Below are positions 46,160-57,678 of a stretch of 64,000 bases of DNA, piece by piece; within the stretch, counting starts at the first letter, position 1, and every line of letters begins with the position of its first letter. The position numbers and the translations under genes were made by a program. The notes under the pieces were generated by a model. The model had not been told where the DNA came from. It did not search any database and was given only the letters and a program-made list of their open reading frames with translations. The stretch comes from Diphasiastrum complanatum (Eukaryota > Streptophyta > Lycopodiopsida > Lycopodiales > Lycopodiaceae). The DNA is taken from NCBI GenBank assembly GCA_029204225.1, contig CM055114.1, positions 19,147,273 through 19,211,272 on the forward strand, given 5' to 3'.

Positions 46160-48000
46160 AAGGCACCCTTTGTACCATATTTCCATGTTCAATAGGAGGA
46201 GGAGATTATGCCCAGTCGGATTTGTCTGGGGCTTTTCCCTTATGGTCAAAAAATTGGTCTTCCATGAATATGACATCCCTGCTCGTGAAGGTCTTCTAAA
46301 CTTCCAGGTTGTAGAGTTTGTATGCCTTGTGATCTGGGGAGTAGCCAATGAAAATCGATTTTCTGCTTTTGTCATCCAGTTTCTTTCTTAGATCTTCAGA
46401 GATATGAGCATAGGCAATGCATCCAAACACTTGAATATGTTTGAGTGATGGCTTCATTCTAGTCCACACCTCATGAGGTATCTTGCCATTCAAGGCCTTG
46501 TTGATGGATCGATTTTGTAGGTAGGCAGCTGTAGTGACAGCTTCTGTCCAAAATCTCTTTGGAAGAGAAGCATGGGCCATGATGCTTTTGGTACTCTCAA
46601 TAAGTGTCCGAATTTCCTCTCTGTTACTCCATTGGACTGAGTAGAGTAGCTAGTGGTGAATCGTTGATGTATTCCACAGGCCTTGCAGAATTCCTTGAAC
46701 TCGGTAGAGATTATTTATCCCCCTCCATCAGAACGTATAGCTTTGATTATTCTCTAGGTCTGATTTTTTGCAGATGCCTTGAACTGCTTGAAGAATCTAA
46801 AAGTATCAGATTTATTCTTAAAAAAGTAAGTAGCAGTTCTCCTTGAAAAATCATCAATAAAAGTCAAAAAATAAAATGCCCCCCCGTGGAAGAAGTCTAC
46901 ATTGGGAAACAAAGGTCACTGTGTACAAGATCTAGCAAATCTCTAGAAGTATGAACTGAATATGAAATAAATGAACTTCTAGCATGCTTGCTGATAAAAC
47001 ACAGCTTTCACATGGAAAATCAGATTTGCTAATAGAAGGAAGATCTTGCACTATGTTCTGACTTGACATTTGTTGAATACTCTCAAAGTTTAAATGGCCT
47101 AGTTTGAAATGCCACAACAAATGATTTGATTCAGAAGTAAAAATAAGAGCTTGAATACTAGTAGAATAACAGTGACTTGATTTGTAAAGGTAGCCACATC
47201 TTCTACCACAATCTAGGACTTTCCTAGACTTGTCAAGAATAGTGCAGCCCTCTGTATCGAATTCGACCCTACGACCAGAATCAGTGATTCTGCTTATAGA
47301 AAGTCGATTCTTTGTAAGATTTGAAATATACAGAACATTGGACAACAACTTAACAATACCTCTCTAAAATTCAACCTTGACTGTCCCTTCACCTTCAATG
47401 GAATGTGTTGAGTTGTCTCCAAGCTGCACAACTCTAGAATGGGTGAAAGGCTTGTAGTTTTGGAACCAGTCCCGATGATGGACCGATCATGTGCTGAGTT
47501 GCTCCAGAGTCCAGGTATAGCCTGAAAATTTTCAACCTTGTTCATAAAGGCAGCTTCATCTTCCTCTGTAAAGAGCTTGAGGAGGAAGCATTTCTTCTGA
47601 TCTCCTCTTGTAGCAGTATTGAAATAACTCTTGAAAGTGTAAGTTGTTGCTGGGTCGAAATGGCCATGCTCCATGAGATTTTTGAAGGTCGCTGGAAATA
47701 GTGTCTACATCAGACATCCTCAATGTGAAGAAGTTCTTCCTCAGATGGAATTTAGATGTGACATCTCTGATGTCATAAAGTGTTGTTAAGATGTCTTAGA
47801 CATCCTTGGATGTCTGAGCAGATCGAATATGACTGATCTGGAGTCTTTGATGTTTAGTGTGATTAAGGCAAATGCCTTGCCATCTCGTTGCTTCCATTTG
47901 GTGATGTTGGCTGCATCTCCCTCTGGTTTGACTTCAGTGCCATCAACTATGTCCCATAGCTCCTTGGCTAGTAAAACGACTCTCATCTTGAACTTCTAGA
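46160..48000 (-). pseudogene. Copia family B gag-integrase remnant
   Basis: From 48000 leftwards: gag start (LLAKELWDIVDGTEVKPEGDAANITKWKQRDGKAF), then a jump to the zinc-knuckle-to-protease region (QKKCFLLKLFTEEDEAAFMNKV). Next comes LYISNLTKNRLSISRI and a pre-integrase block (LLWHFKLGHLNFESIQQMS, CESC). Integrase follows with several shifts (46930-46580) and ends KRFWTEAV, AYLQNRSINKALNGK, VFGCIAYAHI and RDVIF. RT and RNase H are absent. The gag C-terminal half is also deleted. Confidence 0.85.
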
Positions 48001-48002
48001 GG

Positions 48003-48333
48003 TTACAACCACAGCAAAGGAGGTTTTATGGATCAAAAGGCTACTTTTGGAGCTAAAGTGTTATGCAGATGAAGATTTACCAATTATCAAGAATGATAAC
48101 ATTTCTGCTCAGGCTCTTGCAAATAATCCAGTCTTTCATACAAGGAGCAAGCATATTGAAGTGGCTCATCATTTTGTAAGTGAAAAATTCATTGGGAGAG
48201 AGATCTCATTGGAGCATGTTTCATCTTCAGATTGTGTTGTAGATCTTCTCACCAAAACTCTACTCAAGAATGTTTTTATGAAGATGAGGTCAAATCTTGG
48301 CCTAATTTTGAAATCTATGTTGATAGGAACATA
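48003..48333 (+). pseudogene. Copia family A RNase H tail
   Basis: Reads TTTAKEVLWIKRLLLELK, NDNISAQALANNPVFHTRSKHIEVAHHF and DLLTKTL to a stop at 48332, close to the RNase H end of the complete copia at 57.7 kb. Upstream pol is missing; a minus-strand copia B fragment abuts near 48000. Confidence 0.85.
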
Positions 48334-48350
48334 AATTTTAAGGAGGAGTG

Positions 48351-49010
48351 TGAAGATTATTAAAATATTATCTTCCTATCTCAAGTTTGGGGCCATGTCC
48401 ACGGTGATTTTCACTGAAATTCATGTTGTACATAAAAGGAGTGTGAATTGAGCACATATCCTTCTAGTGTAGCTCGGATTTGAGTTAGATAGGTTCAATT
48501 ATGATGACATGTAGATGTTTAGATAGCATGCAAAGTCTTACTGTATGCATGCAAGCCACATGCAAAGTAGTTTCAGTGATCTACACATGTCTAGGCAATT
48601 TTATGAGCTGACATGCAGTACATGCAACATACATGCATGCAGTTACACATGTGGATCTCTGGTAGGTGAATTAGTTCAGTTAAGTAAACTTTCCATGCAA
48701 CTCCATTGTAGGAATTCGAGTCTCTCTCATGTAGGGAAAGATGGGCATGTTTTTCCACATTGTGAATATTGAGATTTTGGTGTTTTGGACTCATTCTCTC
48801 TCTACTCAAGTTTTCTATGCCTGATCTTCTCTCTCTACCCGAGAGCAGCTTCTTTTTCCTATACTGAACATTAGAATTATTTCTGACATTCATTTCTCAT
48901 AGTGAAGAGTTAGATTTTTTCATCAGATGTATGCCATTGTGCTCTTGCCTTAGATTTTTCAAGCATACTGTTCTTTGATCAATCTTGTGCAATCACAACA
49001 CCTCAGTAAG
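48351..49010 (+). mobile_element. Copia family A, 3' LTR with RY-motif cluster
   Basis: TGAAGATTATTAAAATATTATC begins right after the purine tract AAGGAGGAGTG. The first roughly 400 bp are nearly identical, in inverted orientation, to the LTR ending at 53750. Eight CATGCA motifs (the RY element bound by plant B3 factors of the ABI3/FUS3/VAL group) lie in 48537-48699. The right end is approximate. Confidence 0.8.
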
Positions 49011-49039
49011 ATCCTGTAGGGTGTGTGGTGAAGTTCACA

Positions 49040-49774
49040 TGTGCTAAAAACTTCATAGAGCTTGAATTTGATCTTGAAAGATAATTTGGTCCAGACTGCA
49101 TGTTGCTCTTCTTGTCAGTAGAGCCTGACTTTGTAGATTTCTTGGACCTAAACTTCTAAATTTTTGAATACAGAGCTTGAGGATCCGATCCTGAGGCTGA
49201 GAGGATGCTGATCTTCTGATCTCCTCTTGTAGGAGCAACGAAATTACTCTTGATAGAGTGAGGTGCTCCTGGGTAGAAATTGCCATTACCCAATTCTTGT
49301 AGGCTTCAAGTAGACTCGATAATAGAGTCATGATTGCATCGGAATCTTCTATGATTGAGCCAGTTGCAGTCATCTGCTCCATAAGATTCTTGAAGGTGTT
49401 GATATGACTTGAGACACTATCTGCGTCAGACATTCTGAGGGTGAAGAATTTTTTCCTCAGATAAAGCTTGGATGTAACGTCTCTAATGTCGTAGAGAGTT
49501 GCTAGGATGTCCCATGCATCCTTAGCTGTCTGAGCAGCACGTATGTGGCTAATCTGAGTGTCCTTGATGTTGAGGGTGATCATGGCAAATAATTTGCCAT
49601 CCCTCAGTCTCCACTTGGTGATGATGGCTGCATCACCTTCTGGTTTGAGCTCTGTGCCATCAACAATGTCCCACGGTTCTTTGCTAGAAGTATAACCTTC
49701 ATATTGAATTTTCAGAGATGGTAGTTATCTCCATCGAGTTTGTCAATGAGAGATGAACTAGATGATGGATCCAT
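49040..49774 (-). pseudogene. Copia family B gag (second fragment)
   Basis: The minus-strand ATG at 49774 (MDPSSSSSLIDKLDGDNYH) is followed by a TGA and a shift. The UBN2 gag body then runs KPEGDAAIITKWRLRDGKLFAMITLNIKD, RAAQTAKDAWDILATLYD and LEAYKNWVMAIST, ending in a Ser/Lys-rich segment near 49040. Upstream on this strand lies primer site TGGTATCAGA at 49917-49908. Confidence 0.87.
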
Positions 49775-49917
49775 TATGGTTGAACAAAAACGTTGGTAGA
49801 AACAACAACTGTCGGAATATTGTTGGTTGCGCGTTTGCTAGAAAGACGTCTTGATAGAAACAAGACTGATAATCCACAGTAGAAATGCAAATTACTGAAA
49901 TGCCTATTCTGATACCA

Positions 49918-50340
49918 TGTCGTAAAATGGCAGGGCGCGTGAGCGACATCGGAAGTTTGAGGATTGGAGCGCGACATGTAGGAACAAAAATGCAACAGTT
50001 AGCAGCAAAATTATTCAAGTAGAAGAATTCATATAGAATGCGCAAATGAACGACACAATAGTGAGACAAAAATTGCACTCTGATAAAGATCAACAGTGAG
50101 TACAATAGCTTGAAGTAATAACTTCAGCTTGCTGAGCATGATAACACTAGCTACAGATAACTCTGATTAAAAAGAAATTCAACTAACTCAATTAACACTT
50201 ACATAGCTTGATTCAGCTAATATATATATATATTTACAAGTGTCGAGAGATAAATATCTTTATGCCTTAACTGCCATTTACTCCAGTTTTGCATATGTAC
50301 ATAGCTGGTAACCGCCCTTAGGATATTTTTTTTCTAGTTG
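49918..50340 (-). mobile_element. Copia family B, 5' LTR (minus sense)
   Basis: TGTCGTAAAATGG starts at 49918, directly right of the minus-sense primer site, so this is the inner end of the 5' LTR of the family B gag. The outer end is not placed. A (TA)n microsatellite lies at 50220-50232. Confidence 0.55.
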
Positions 50341-50379
50341 TTTTAGGGTTGATGATAAGTTGGCGACGTCAGTCTGCCA

Positions 50380-50760
50380 ATGTAGCAAAAATGCAAAAAA
50401 CCCGAAGGTGCCTTAGACTGAAGGCATGTAAATTCCAAAGGTGTCTTAGAGTGAAGGCAGGAAAAAAGGCAAAAAAGCCGAAGGTAGGGAAAAGGAGAAA
50501 AAGACGAAGGTGTCTTAAAATCAATTCTAAGTCATTTTGGCCTATGTGTCTCCTTTTTCGCGAAGGGGAGAAAAAGGCAAAAAAAAGCAAAAGTGCCTTA
50601 AAAATGGTTTCTAAGGCATTCTGGCTGTTGTGTCTCTTTTTTCACGAAGGGGCAAAAAAGATGAAGGTGTCTTAAAATGGTCTCTAAGGCATTCTGGCCA
50701 CTATGTCGCTTTTTTGCGAAGGTGCGGAAAAGGGCCAAGGTGCCTAAAAATGGTTGAGGC
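50380..50760. repeat. Tandem repeat, about 73-85-bp units
   Basis: Three clear units start with AAGGTG(T/C)CTTAAAAT near 50507, 50592 and 50665. They share CTAAGGCATTCTGGC and TGTCTC-TTTTTT-CGCGAAGGGG blocks. Shorter, more degenerate units precede from 50400. The long plus frame across it (Lys/Arg/Phe-rich) follows from the repeat. Confidence 0.85.
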
Positions 50761-51439
50761 AAAAAAAATCTCAAAGGAAAAAATGTGAAGGTCCGAAAAT
50801 ATCTAGTCAACCTTCGATTTTCAGGATGCTCATTACTTGAACGATTTGTTTAAGGCTGAGCATAAGAAATCTAACAGTTCATTACTGGGAGCGGCAACTT
50901 CGCCTCAACCTACATAGCACATGAAGTGCAGAGAGAGAGGGTAAAGCATTCACATAGTTCCTCTTGTTTAAGCAAGACCAAACCCTTTGAAACCTTTATT
51001 CATAAGTCAACAAGGTAAAGTATAGCTGAAAAGTAAATATAGTACAGTAAAGCACCATAAAGCAAGATTTATTTGAAGACATCCAGTTGGTACCTACTGC
51101 CACCATCCAACAACACAAAACCACGCGAGTTAGTATGTGAGGAAGACAGATGTCAAAGCTGAATGTCAGTTGTTATCCTTGTACAAAATAAGCGTTGGTA
51201 CTTAGCAGCTTGGTTAAAATGAAAAATACATAGTCCAATCTTCCCATTTGCTTGTAATTTTTAGGAATAGGCTAAGTCATCATATTACCGTATCAGGACA
51301 AAATCCATGCTAATAAGTGCAACAGGCATTAGTCCATATCATTAATTTATCAAATAAATGAAATAAATGAGAGACAACATGTGCAAATAGCTTTTACGAA
51401 AAGATTTTTAGGTTGAGCAAAGACACACATACAATGGTA
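50761..51439. other. No gene recognised
   Basis: AT-rich with no coding frame. The phrase AAAATCCATGC at 51300 resembles the loop motif of the hairpins to the right but lacks their paired stem. Confidence 0.4.
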
Positions 51440-51740
51440 TTAGGGCAAATCCATGCCATACTAACTCGTGGACCCATGAAAGAGTCGTGTAATGGTGTTA
51501 AAATCCTTGAGCATATCCATGCTTTCCAAGAATGTTTATGCTCAATTACTAGTTTTAATCACTAGTTTAAACTTGAAAGAGCATGTGCAAAGAATTATAA
51601 ATTTATTTGAGTTGTCGTGTTTAAGAAACAAGTAAAAAAGTCTTTGGCTTGTATAGTCTCAATGAATATGTTAGGGCAAATCCATGCCATTCTAACATCG
51701 AAGACTTTAATAACCCTTGCGCAAATCCATGCGATTCAAG
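51440..51740. repeat. Four equivalent stem-loops with covarying stems
   Basis: Hairpins at 51440-51464, 51506-51530, 51668-51698 and 51716-51740 share one design. Each has an outer stem of 4-7 bp, an inner stem of exactly 4 bp, a 6-base loop (AATCCA or TATCCA) and a 3-base bulge on the 3' side. Inner stems are GGCA/TGCC, AGCA/TGCT, GGCA/TGCC and CGCA/TGCG. Outer stems are TTAG/CTAA, CTTG/CAAG, ATGTTAG/CTAACAT and CTTG/CAAG. Bases differ but pairing is kept. The four form two TTAG-then-CTTG pairs about 210-230 bp apart. Confidence 0.85.
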
Positions 51741-51786
51741 AGTATTGTACACCAATGACGGGTACGATTCTATGTATTGGGTTAGT

Positions 51787-52946
51787 TCAATGATCGTTTG
51801 AAATACATCGTGTCACAAAGTCAGCAAGAGGAAGACTTTGTTTTACAGAAGAGCAAACAGAAAAAGATGAAAAAGTAGACATCATTAAGGAATCCTCTCT
51901 TTCACTCTCTACACCCTCACACTCATCCTCATTAGTAAGGTTAGCTTGCTTAGATTGGTTCTTCTTCTTGAAACAGTTTGATGCATAGTGTCCTTTCTTG
52001 CCACAGAAAAAACACTTGATCTTTGACAGCTTCTTCTTGCCCACTTGATGTTGTAGCTTGTGAGGACTGATCCTCACTACCTTCTTTGGTTTTGTCCTTC
52101 TTGAAGTGTTGTTGTCCTTTGCCCTTGTTTCTTGACTTGTCTCTGATGAAGAGTGCCTTGTCATCTCCACCATCTTTCAATGAAAGTCTATTGATCCTTA
52201 GCATCTTGTTCTCTTGCCAGCTTTCTTCAACAATGAAAACACCCATGGATGAGTAACATACTCTGCACTCAAGTTGTTGAAATTGTTTTGTATCCCAACC
52301 ATCATCCAACAACTCGGCGATTCTATCAGCACTCAAGTCCTTACAAATAAACATTGTTTTTGTTCTCCGAACATTGCATTTGGAAAAAAAATTAACAAAA
52401 ATAGTAAAAGGTAGATACCAAGGATGGAAGATCCTCCCTGATAGCATAAGTCTGCACAATATTGTCATACTCATCTCTAAGTCCATTTAGGACTACTTGA
52501 ACAAATGCAGTGTTTCTAAGAGCATCACCAATACCAACTAACTCTTGATGAAGATCCTTAACTCTCATGACATATGATGAAGCACTCTCATCTACTCTCT
52601 GATAACTTAGAAATATTTGGTTTCTAAGTGTAAGCAATCTAGAAGTATTTTTGATTTCATAGATTGTTTTTAGAGTATCCCAAGCTTCTTTGGCAGTGGT
52701 GCATGTACTGATCTCTCTTAACACTTCATTAGTAACATTCATTTTTATAAAACGAAGGGCAATTCTGGTTCTTTTGTGGAATGTTGTAGCTTCATTAGGT
52801 GCAGCAGGTTCTTCTTCAGCTCCACTCACAATATTCATAACATCCGGTAGAATCAACAATGATTCCATTCTGATCTTCCACATTGCATAATTGGAAGATG
52901 TTAATCTCTCACTGTGCTCTAAGAAATGTGAACCAGATGAAGACAT
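51787..52946 (-). pseudogene. Copia family A gag with a captured gene C fragment
   Basis: The minus-strand ATG at 52946 (MSSSGSHFLEHSERLTSSNYAMW) opens a UBN2-type gag that runs to about 52425 (TYAIREDLPSL). The next 178 bp (52421-52244) are gene C sequence. Gag resumes with VEESWQENKMLRINRLSLKDGG in another frame and, after a further shift, carries a zinc knuckle (CFFCGKKGHYASNC) to a stop at 51787. It is related to the gag of the complete copia at 60.2-61.6 kb. Protease and pol are missing. Confidence 0.88.
52244..52421 (-). other. 178-bp gene C fragment inside copia gag
   Basis: Matches 36421-36598, an internal part of gene C exon 2, with about 13 mismatches and no gap, in the same sense. 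It encodes FTIFVNFFSKCNVRRTKTM, ICKDLSADRIAELLDDGWDT and ECRVCYSSM. It is closer to the 36-kb copy than to the 24-kb copy. It replaces or interrupts the gag frame. Confidence 0.92.
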
Positions 52947-53049
52947 CTTCTTGGTAAGAAATTCTAGTAATGATAAAAAAATGGAGTTGAAAGGATGTTG
53001 CTTGCTATCTCAATCTAGGATCTAACACATATGTTGATCCACCCTATGA

Positions 53050-53750
53050 AATCTAGCAATAGATGTGACAAATTCTCAACACAGAAAATCAATCTACCTT
53101 GAATTTTGGATGCTTCAGTCACAAAAGAAGAAGCACATGCAAGCAAGAAGTCTATCTCTCTCACGAGTTTCAAAGTACTGATAAACTCTCTAGGAACTTA
53201 CTTTCAACTCAAACACAGTAATATGTGTGAAATGAAAAGTCTAAGACTTCAAAACACTCACTTCTATCCAATTCTACTTGATTGACAGTGAAAATTGATG
53301 AAATTGGTGAAAAAGATAGATGTGTGCTCACTTTGGCATATCCCATGAGTTGAGTACCCTCTTTCCCTACATGAGAGAGACTCAAATTCCTATAGTGGAG
53401 TTGCATGAAAAGTTCACTTAACTAAACTAATTCACCTACCAGAGATCCACATGCATAACTGCATGCATGTATGTTGCATGTACTGCATGTCAACTCATAA
53501 AACTGCCTAGACATGTGTAGATCACTGAAACTACTTTGCATGTGGCTTGCATGCATACAATAAGACTTTGCATGCTATCTAAACATTTGCATGTCATCAT
53601 GATTGAACCTATCTAACTCAAATCCGAGGTACACTAGAAGGATATGTGCTCAATTCACATTCCTTTTATGTACAACATGAATTTTAGTGAAAATCATCGT
53701 GAACATGGCCCCAAACTCGAGATAGGAAGATAATATTTTAATAATCTTCA
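53050..53750 (-). mobile_element. Copia family A, 5' LTR (minus sense)
   Basis: The minus strand starts TGAAGATTATTAAAATATTATC at 53750, the inverted counterpart of 48351, with the same RY-rich segment. It lies upstream of the family A gag in the same sense. The left end is approximate and a clear Met-tRNA primer site was not seen. Confidence 0.75.
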
Positions 53751-53762
53751 TCATTCCAACCA

Positions 53763-56035
53763 GTGCATAAACTTTTCTGCAGATACTGTAAGAGGACTGT
53801 CCATGAAATCAAGGACTGCCAAACTTCGAAGTACAACAACGAAAATAAGAAGCAGTTCCAACAACAAGCACATAGTGCTACAACCAGTCACTCAAATCAG
53901 CAACAACAACAACAACAAGATGAAGCAGCTTTCATGACCAAAGTCAGAAAACAACAATATATCAAATTCTGGTATCTAGACTCCGGATCAACTCAACACA
54001 TGACTCACCATCGTGACTAGTTCAAAGACTACAAGTCATTCACCCACTCTTGAGTTGTGCAACTTGGAGACAACTCATCACATTCAATCGGAGGTGAAGG
54101 AACAGTTAGAGTTGAATACGTTCTCCACGTTTCAAATCTAACCAAGAATTTGCTCTCAGTTAGCTCTGTATTCAAAAAATCAGAAGTTTAGATCCAAGAG
54201 ATCTACAAAGTCAGGCTCTACTGACAAAAAGAACAACATGCAATCTGGACTCATCGACGACTTCTCTCGAAGAACTACAACCTACTATATGAAGAACAAA
54301 TCCAAAGCATTCAAGTTCTTCAAGCATTTCAAGGCGTCTGTAGAAAACCAGACCCAGAGGAAGATCAAGGCTCTACGCACAGATGGAGGGGGAGAGTACA
54401 TCTCCATAGAATTCAAGGACTTATGCAAGGCCAACGAGATACTTCAACAATACACAACCAGCTACTCACCTCAGTCCAATGGTGTAGCTGAGCGGAAGAA
54501 CCATACACTCATCGAAAGTGCCAAGATCATGATGGCCCATGCCTCTCTTCCAAAGAAGTTTTGGACAGAAGCTGCCTACTTACAGAACCGATCCATCGCC
54601 AAAGCCCTGAATGGCAAGACACCTTATGAGGTGTGGATAGGATCAAAACCATCACTCAAACATATTCAAGTGTTTAGATGCATCGCTTTCGCTCATATCC
54701 CTGAGTTTCTAAGAAGAAAGCTAGATGAACAGAGTAGGAAAACAATTTTTATCGGCTAATCCCAAAATCATAAGGCATACAAGCTCTACAATCTGGATAC
54801 CGAGAAGGCATTCACCAGTAGAGATGTTATTTTCTAGAGATTCAACTGCAGAATCTCGACGCTGACTTAGAAGATGAGTTAGAACCTCAATGATTCAACC
54901 CACATCAGAGGATCGAAGTTCAACCCAGGAGGTCGAATAGGTCCAAATAGCCTTCATCCAGATTTATGGATGATCCGGCCTGCTACTTCGTGTAGGAACC
55001 AAACACAGTTGTTGAGGCGATGTCTACTCCTGATGTTGACTAGTGGAAATTAGCGATGGACACCGAATTTGATTTTCTATTGGAGAATCATACATGGACA
55101 CCCACTAAGCTACCAAAGGACCGAAACCCAATTCCATGCAAATGGATATTCAAGGTGAAGTACGACGCTGCAGGAAGGCTAAATCGTTACAAGGCCAGAC
55201 TAGTCGCCAAAGGCTTTTTCCAGATTCCAGATCTGGATTATTCAAAAGCCTTCAGCCCAGTCATCAAACATGCTTCGATTCGCCTACTCCTCTCCTTTGT
55301 AGCTGCACCAGATCTTGAATTCATCAGATGGATGCCCAGTCCGCTTTCCTCAATGGAACCATCGAAGAGGAGATCTATATGACACAACCAAAGGGATACG
55401 AACTCAACGGCAAGCAACAGTACCTTGTATGCAGAATTCACAAGGGGCTCTATGGGCTGAAACAGTCACCCAGAGCCTGGTTCCAGAAGATCAATGCATT
55501 TTTTATAGAGAATGGTTTTATTCCAAACTCAACAGACCGAATGTTTACTTCAAATTTGTATTAGAATACTTCATCATCATCACTCTCTACATAGATGATA
55601 CACTCTTATTCAGTAATAATTTGAATCTGATGAAGGATACAAAATGCATGTTGGCTTAGGAATACAAGATGACTAACATGAGTCCAGCCCACTATTGTCT
55701 TAGAATCCAAATTCAATGAGATCAACCCAGCAAATTGATCTTTATCAGTCAGCAATGATATCTCAACAATGTGCTGGAAAAATATGGAATGGCCAACTGC
55801 AAACCTAGTCTCTTTCCACTCGACCCTGGACTAAAGCTATCAAAGGAACAATCTCCTCAAACTGAGGCAGAAAAGGAGGAGATGAAGCGCTACCCGTTTC
55901 AATCTATCATCGGCTCACTGATGTACGCAATGATCTGCATGCCACCAGACCTTGCATATTCGATCAGTACACTTAGCCAGTTCCTGTCAAATCCAGGCAT
56001 AGCTCATTGGAAAATGCTAACAAAAGTCATGGACT
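53763..56035 (+). pseudogene. Copia family B pol remnant with misplaced gag piece
   Basis: Starts at a zinc knuckle (CRYCKRTVHEIKDC), then a Gln-rich spacer and protease (DSGSTQHM) to NLTKNLLSVSS near 54170. A roughly 75-bp piece of the family B gag C-terminus follows (SKRSTKSGSTDKKNNMQSG). It runs in frame straight into integrase (LIDDFSRR, RTDGGGEY, GVAERKNH), so the pre-integrase and first integrase motifs are missing. RT starts near 55056 ([12 protein letters not shown]) with shifts at 55310, 55560 and 55660, and LYIDDTLLFSNN instead of the usual YVDD. RNase H stops at LTKVM near 56030, where family H sequence begins. Confidence 0.87.
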
Positions 56036-57012
56036 CTAGCTCAACAACATGAACAAGAAGGGCACCGAGAGATTGCCAAGCTGTAGCAAAAGGAGGATGG
56101 CCTCAACCTATACATCCAAAGCCTCTCCAAAGCGTTGTCCGAGGCCTCCACGAAGGTGCGAGAGCTTCATTCGGAAGCATCCCAACGGCTTGCTCCCCTC
56201 CAGGTGCAACTACAAATTTATGAAGCAGAGATTACGCACTTGGGGGCGGAAGTCAAAGCCTTACAAAGTGAAAAGCTCGTCTGGCTAGCTCAACCTGCAC
56301 CAGACTCAAGGTCGCTCTCTCAATCAGCGATGAATCTCTTTAGGCGTCAAGTGCAGGTATATAGCCAAATATTAAACAGCTACTAGGCAGAGTTCGATAA
56401 GTATCGGGCAAGCGCAACTCCCGAGCTCGCCCATGCCAAACAAGCCCTCAAGGCTTGCCAAAAATACATGGAGAAAAAGACCCAGACTATTCCCATGGTG
56501 ATTCCACCGCCACCCATTTTTTACGCTGCACAGGCCAACACGAGCCAGGACCAAAGCCAGCAAGCAGCAGGGGGATTCAGTCAAGATTAAGGGTCCGAAG
56601 GCCAAGACCAAGGACCATCAAATACGGGTGCTGAGATGCAAGACCAAGGCCAAGACGTAGGTCCAAGCAAAAGCCAAGAGGAAGTACAGGCCTCATCATC
56701 CAGAGGTTCACGCACCATATCTGCCAGTCGGGCCTTCTGAAGACCAAAGTCCATGGAAGAGAAAATAAATGAAATCATAGCAAAGTATCCCCACGAGTCA
56801 TCAAGAGGTGGTTGGCAGATATCATTTTCCACACAGACAATAAAAGACGATGATTTGCAAGCACTGCCCGCCCTCCACCCACAACCAGAGTGGAGTCAAC
56901 AGCTTTTTGAAAGAGACCCTGCAGCCATCAAGGCCTATGTGACAAGTCTGCAACAACTACGGGTGAACGCGTACTTCCTGCCATGCACACAACGATCCAA
57001 ATGGGCGGAATG
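56036..57012 (+). pseudogene. Family H protein, 5' part (copy 2, split by copia)
   Basis: One frame runs from about 56036 to the copia insertion at 57013, with stops at about 56084, 56384, 56588 and 56740. The first third is coiled-coil-like (LSEASTKVRELHSEASQR, LQVQLQIYEAEITHLGAEV). A Pro/Gln-rich linker follows, then a possible domain start (MEEKINEIIAKYPHESSRGGW, QLRVNAYFLPCTQRSKW). It continues in the same frame after the copia at 63143. The relic at 39302-40150 is homologous. Family not recognised. Confidence 0.7.
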
Positions 57013-57664
57013 TGTAAAAGAAATGATGAGGGAAACAATAGATTATGATTTCATAAGATTAGCACAAGTTGAACCATCAAAATCCATCAAAAATCTATGC
57101 TTGAACCTCACTAAATGGCCCAAATCCTTGAAGAAGGCTTCACACGTGTGAAAGTACGGCCTCCCACAGTCTGAGTACTGTACACCAGACCTACATTCAA
57201 TCCTATAATCATTAGTAATCACAAGTACTCAAAGAATTATGAACATAGAGAGCAATTGCACCATTATGAGAGAAAAATCATGAGATTGCTTGATTGATTT
57301 TGGTGAGATATCATCACCTATATATACATGATCCATCACGGTTTTGGGCAGGTATGAGTAGCCCTAAACCTATCCCTAATGCTAATTTTGGTGGATCTTT
57401 CATCCCTACCAAGTTAGGGTTGGAATCTTGGAGATCCCTCAACAATGCAAAAATTACCAAAAATAGCTCCTATTTTTTCTCCCTTGTATCTAAGCATAAT
57501 TTGGACTCATTCCAAAGGTTCTAACACTTAGGTCTACTTGAGAACATCCTTATGAATGGAATCCTATGCTATTTGGCACGTGTGACAAGCCACATCATGA
57601 CCATCTAACTATTTACAAGTCATATGACCAAAACTAGTCAAGCTAGAATTGTGAATTTTTAACA
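57013..57664 (-). repeat. 3' LTR of the complete copia
   Basis: 652 bp, lacking a 32-bp block present near the plus-sense start of the other LTR. Visible substitutions against the other LTR are near 57236, 57282, 57393 and 57579. Confidence 0.95.
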
Positions 57665-57678
57665 CTCCTCCTCACTAT

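Noticed and set aside
50349-50675. 108-codon Lys/Arg-rich plus frame
   Set aside because: It coincides with a tandem repeat and translates its units, with no independent coding evidence.
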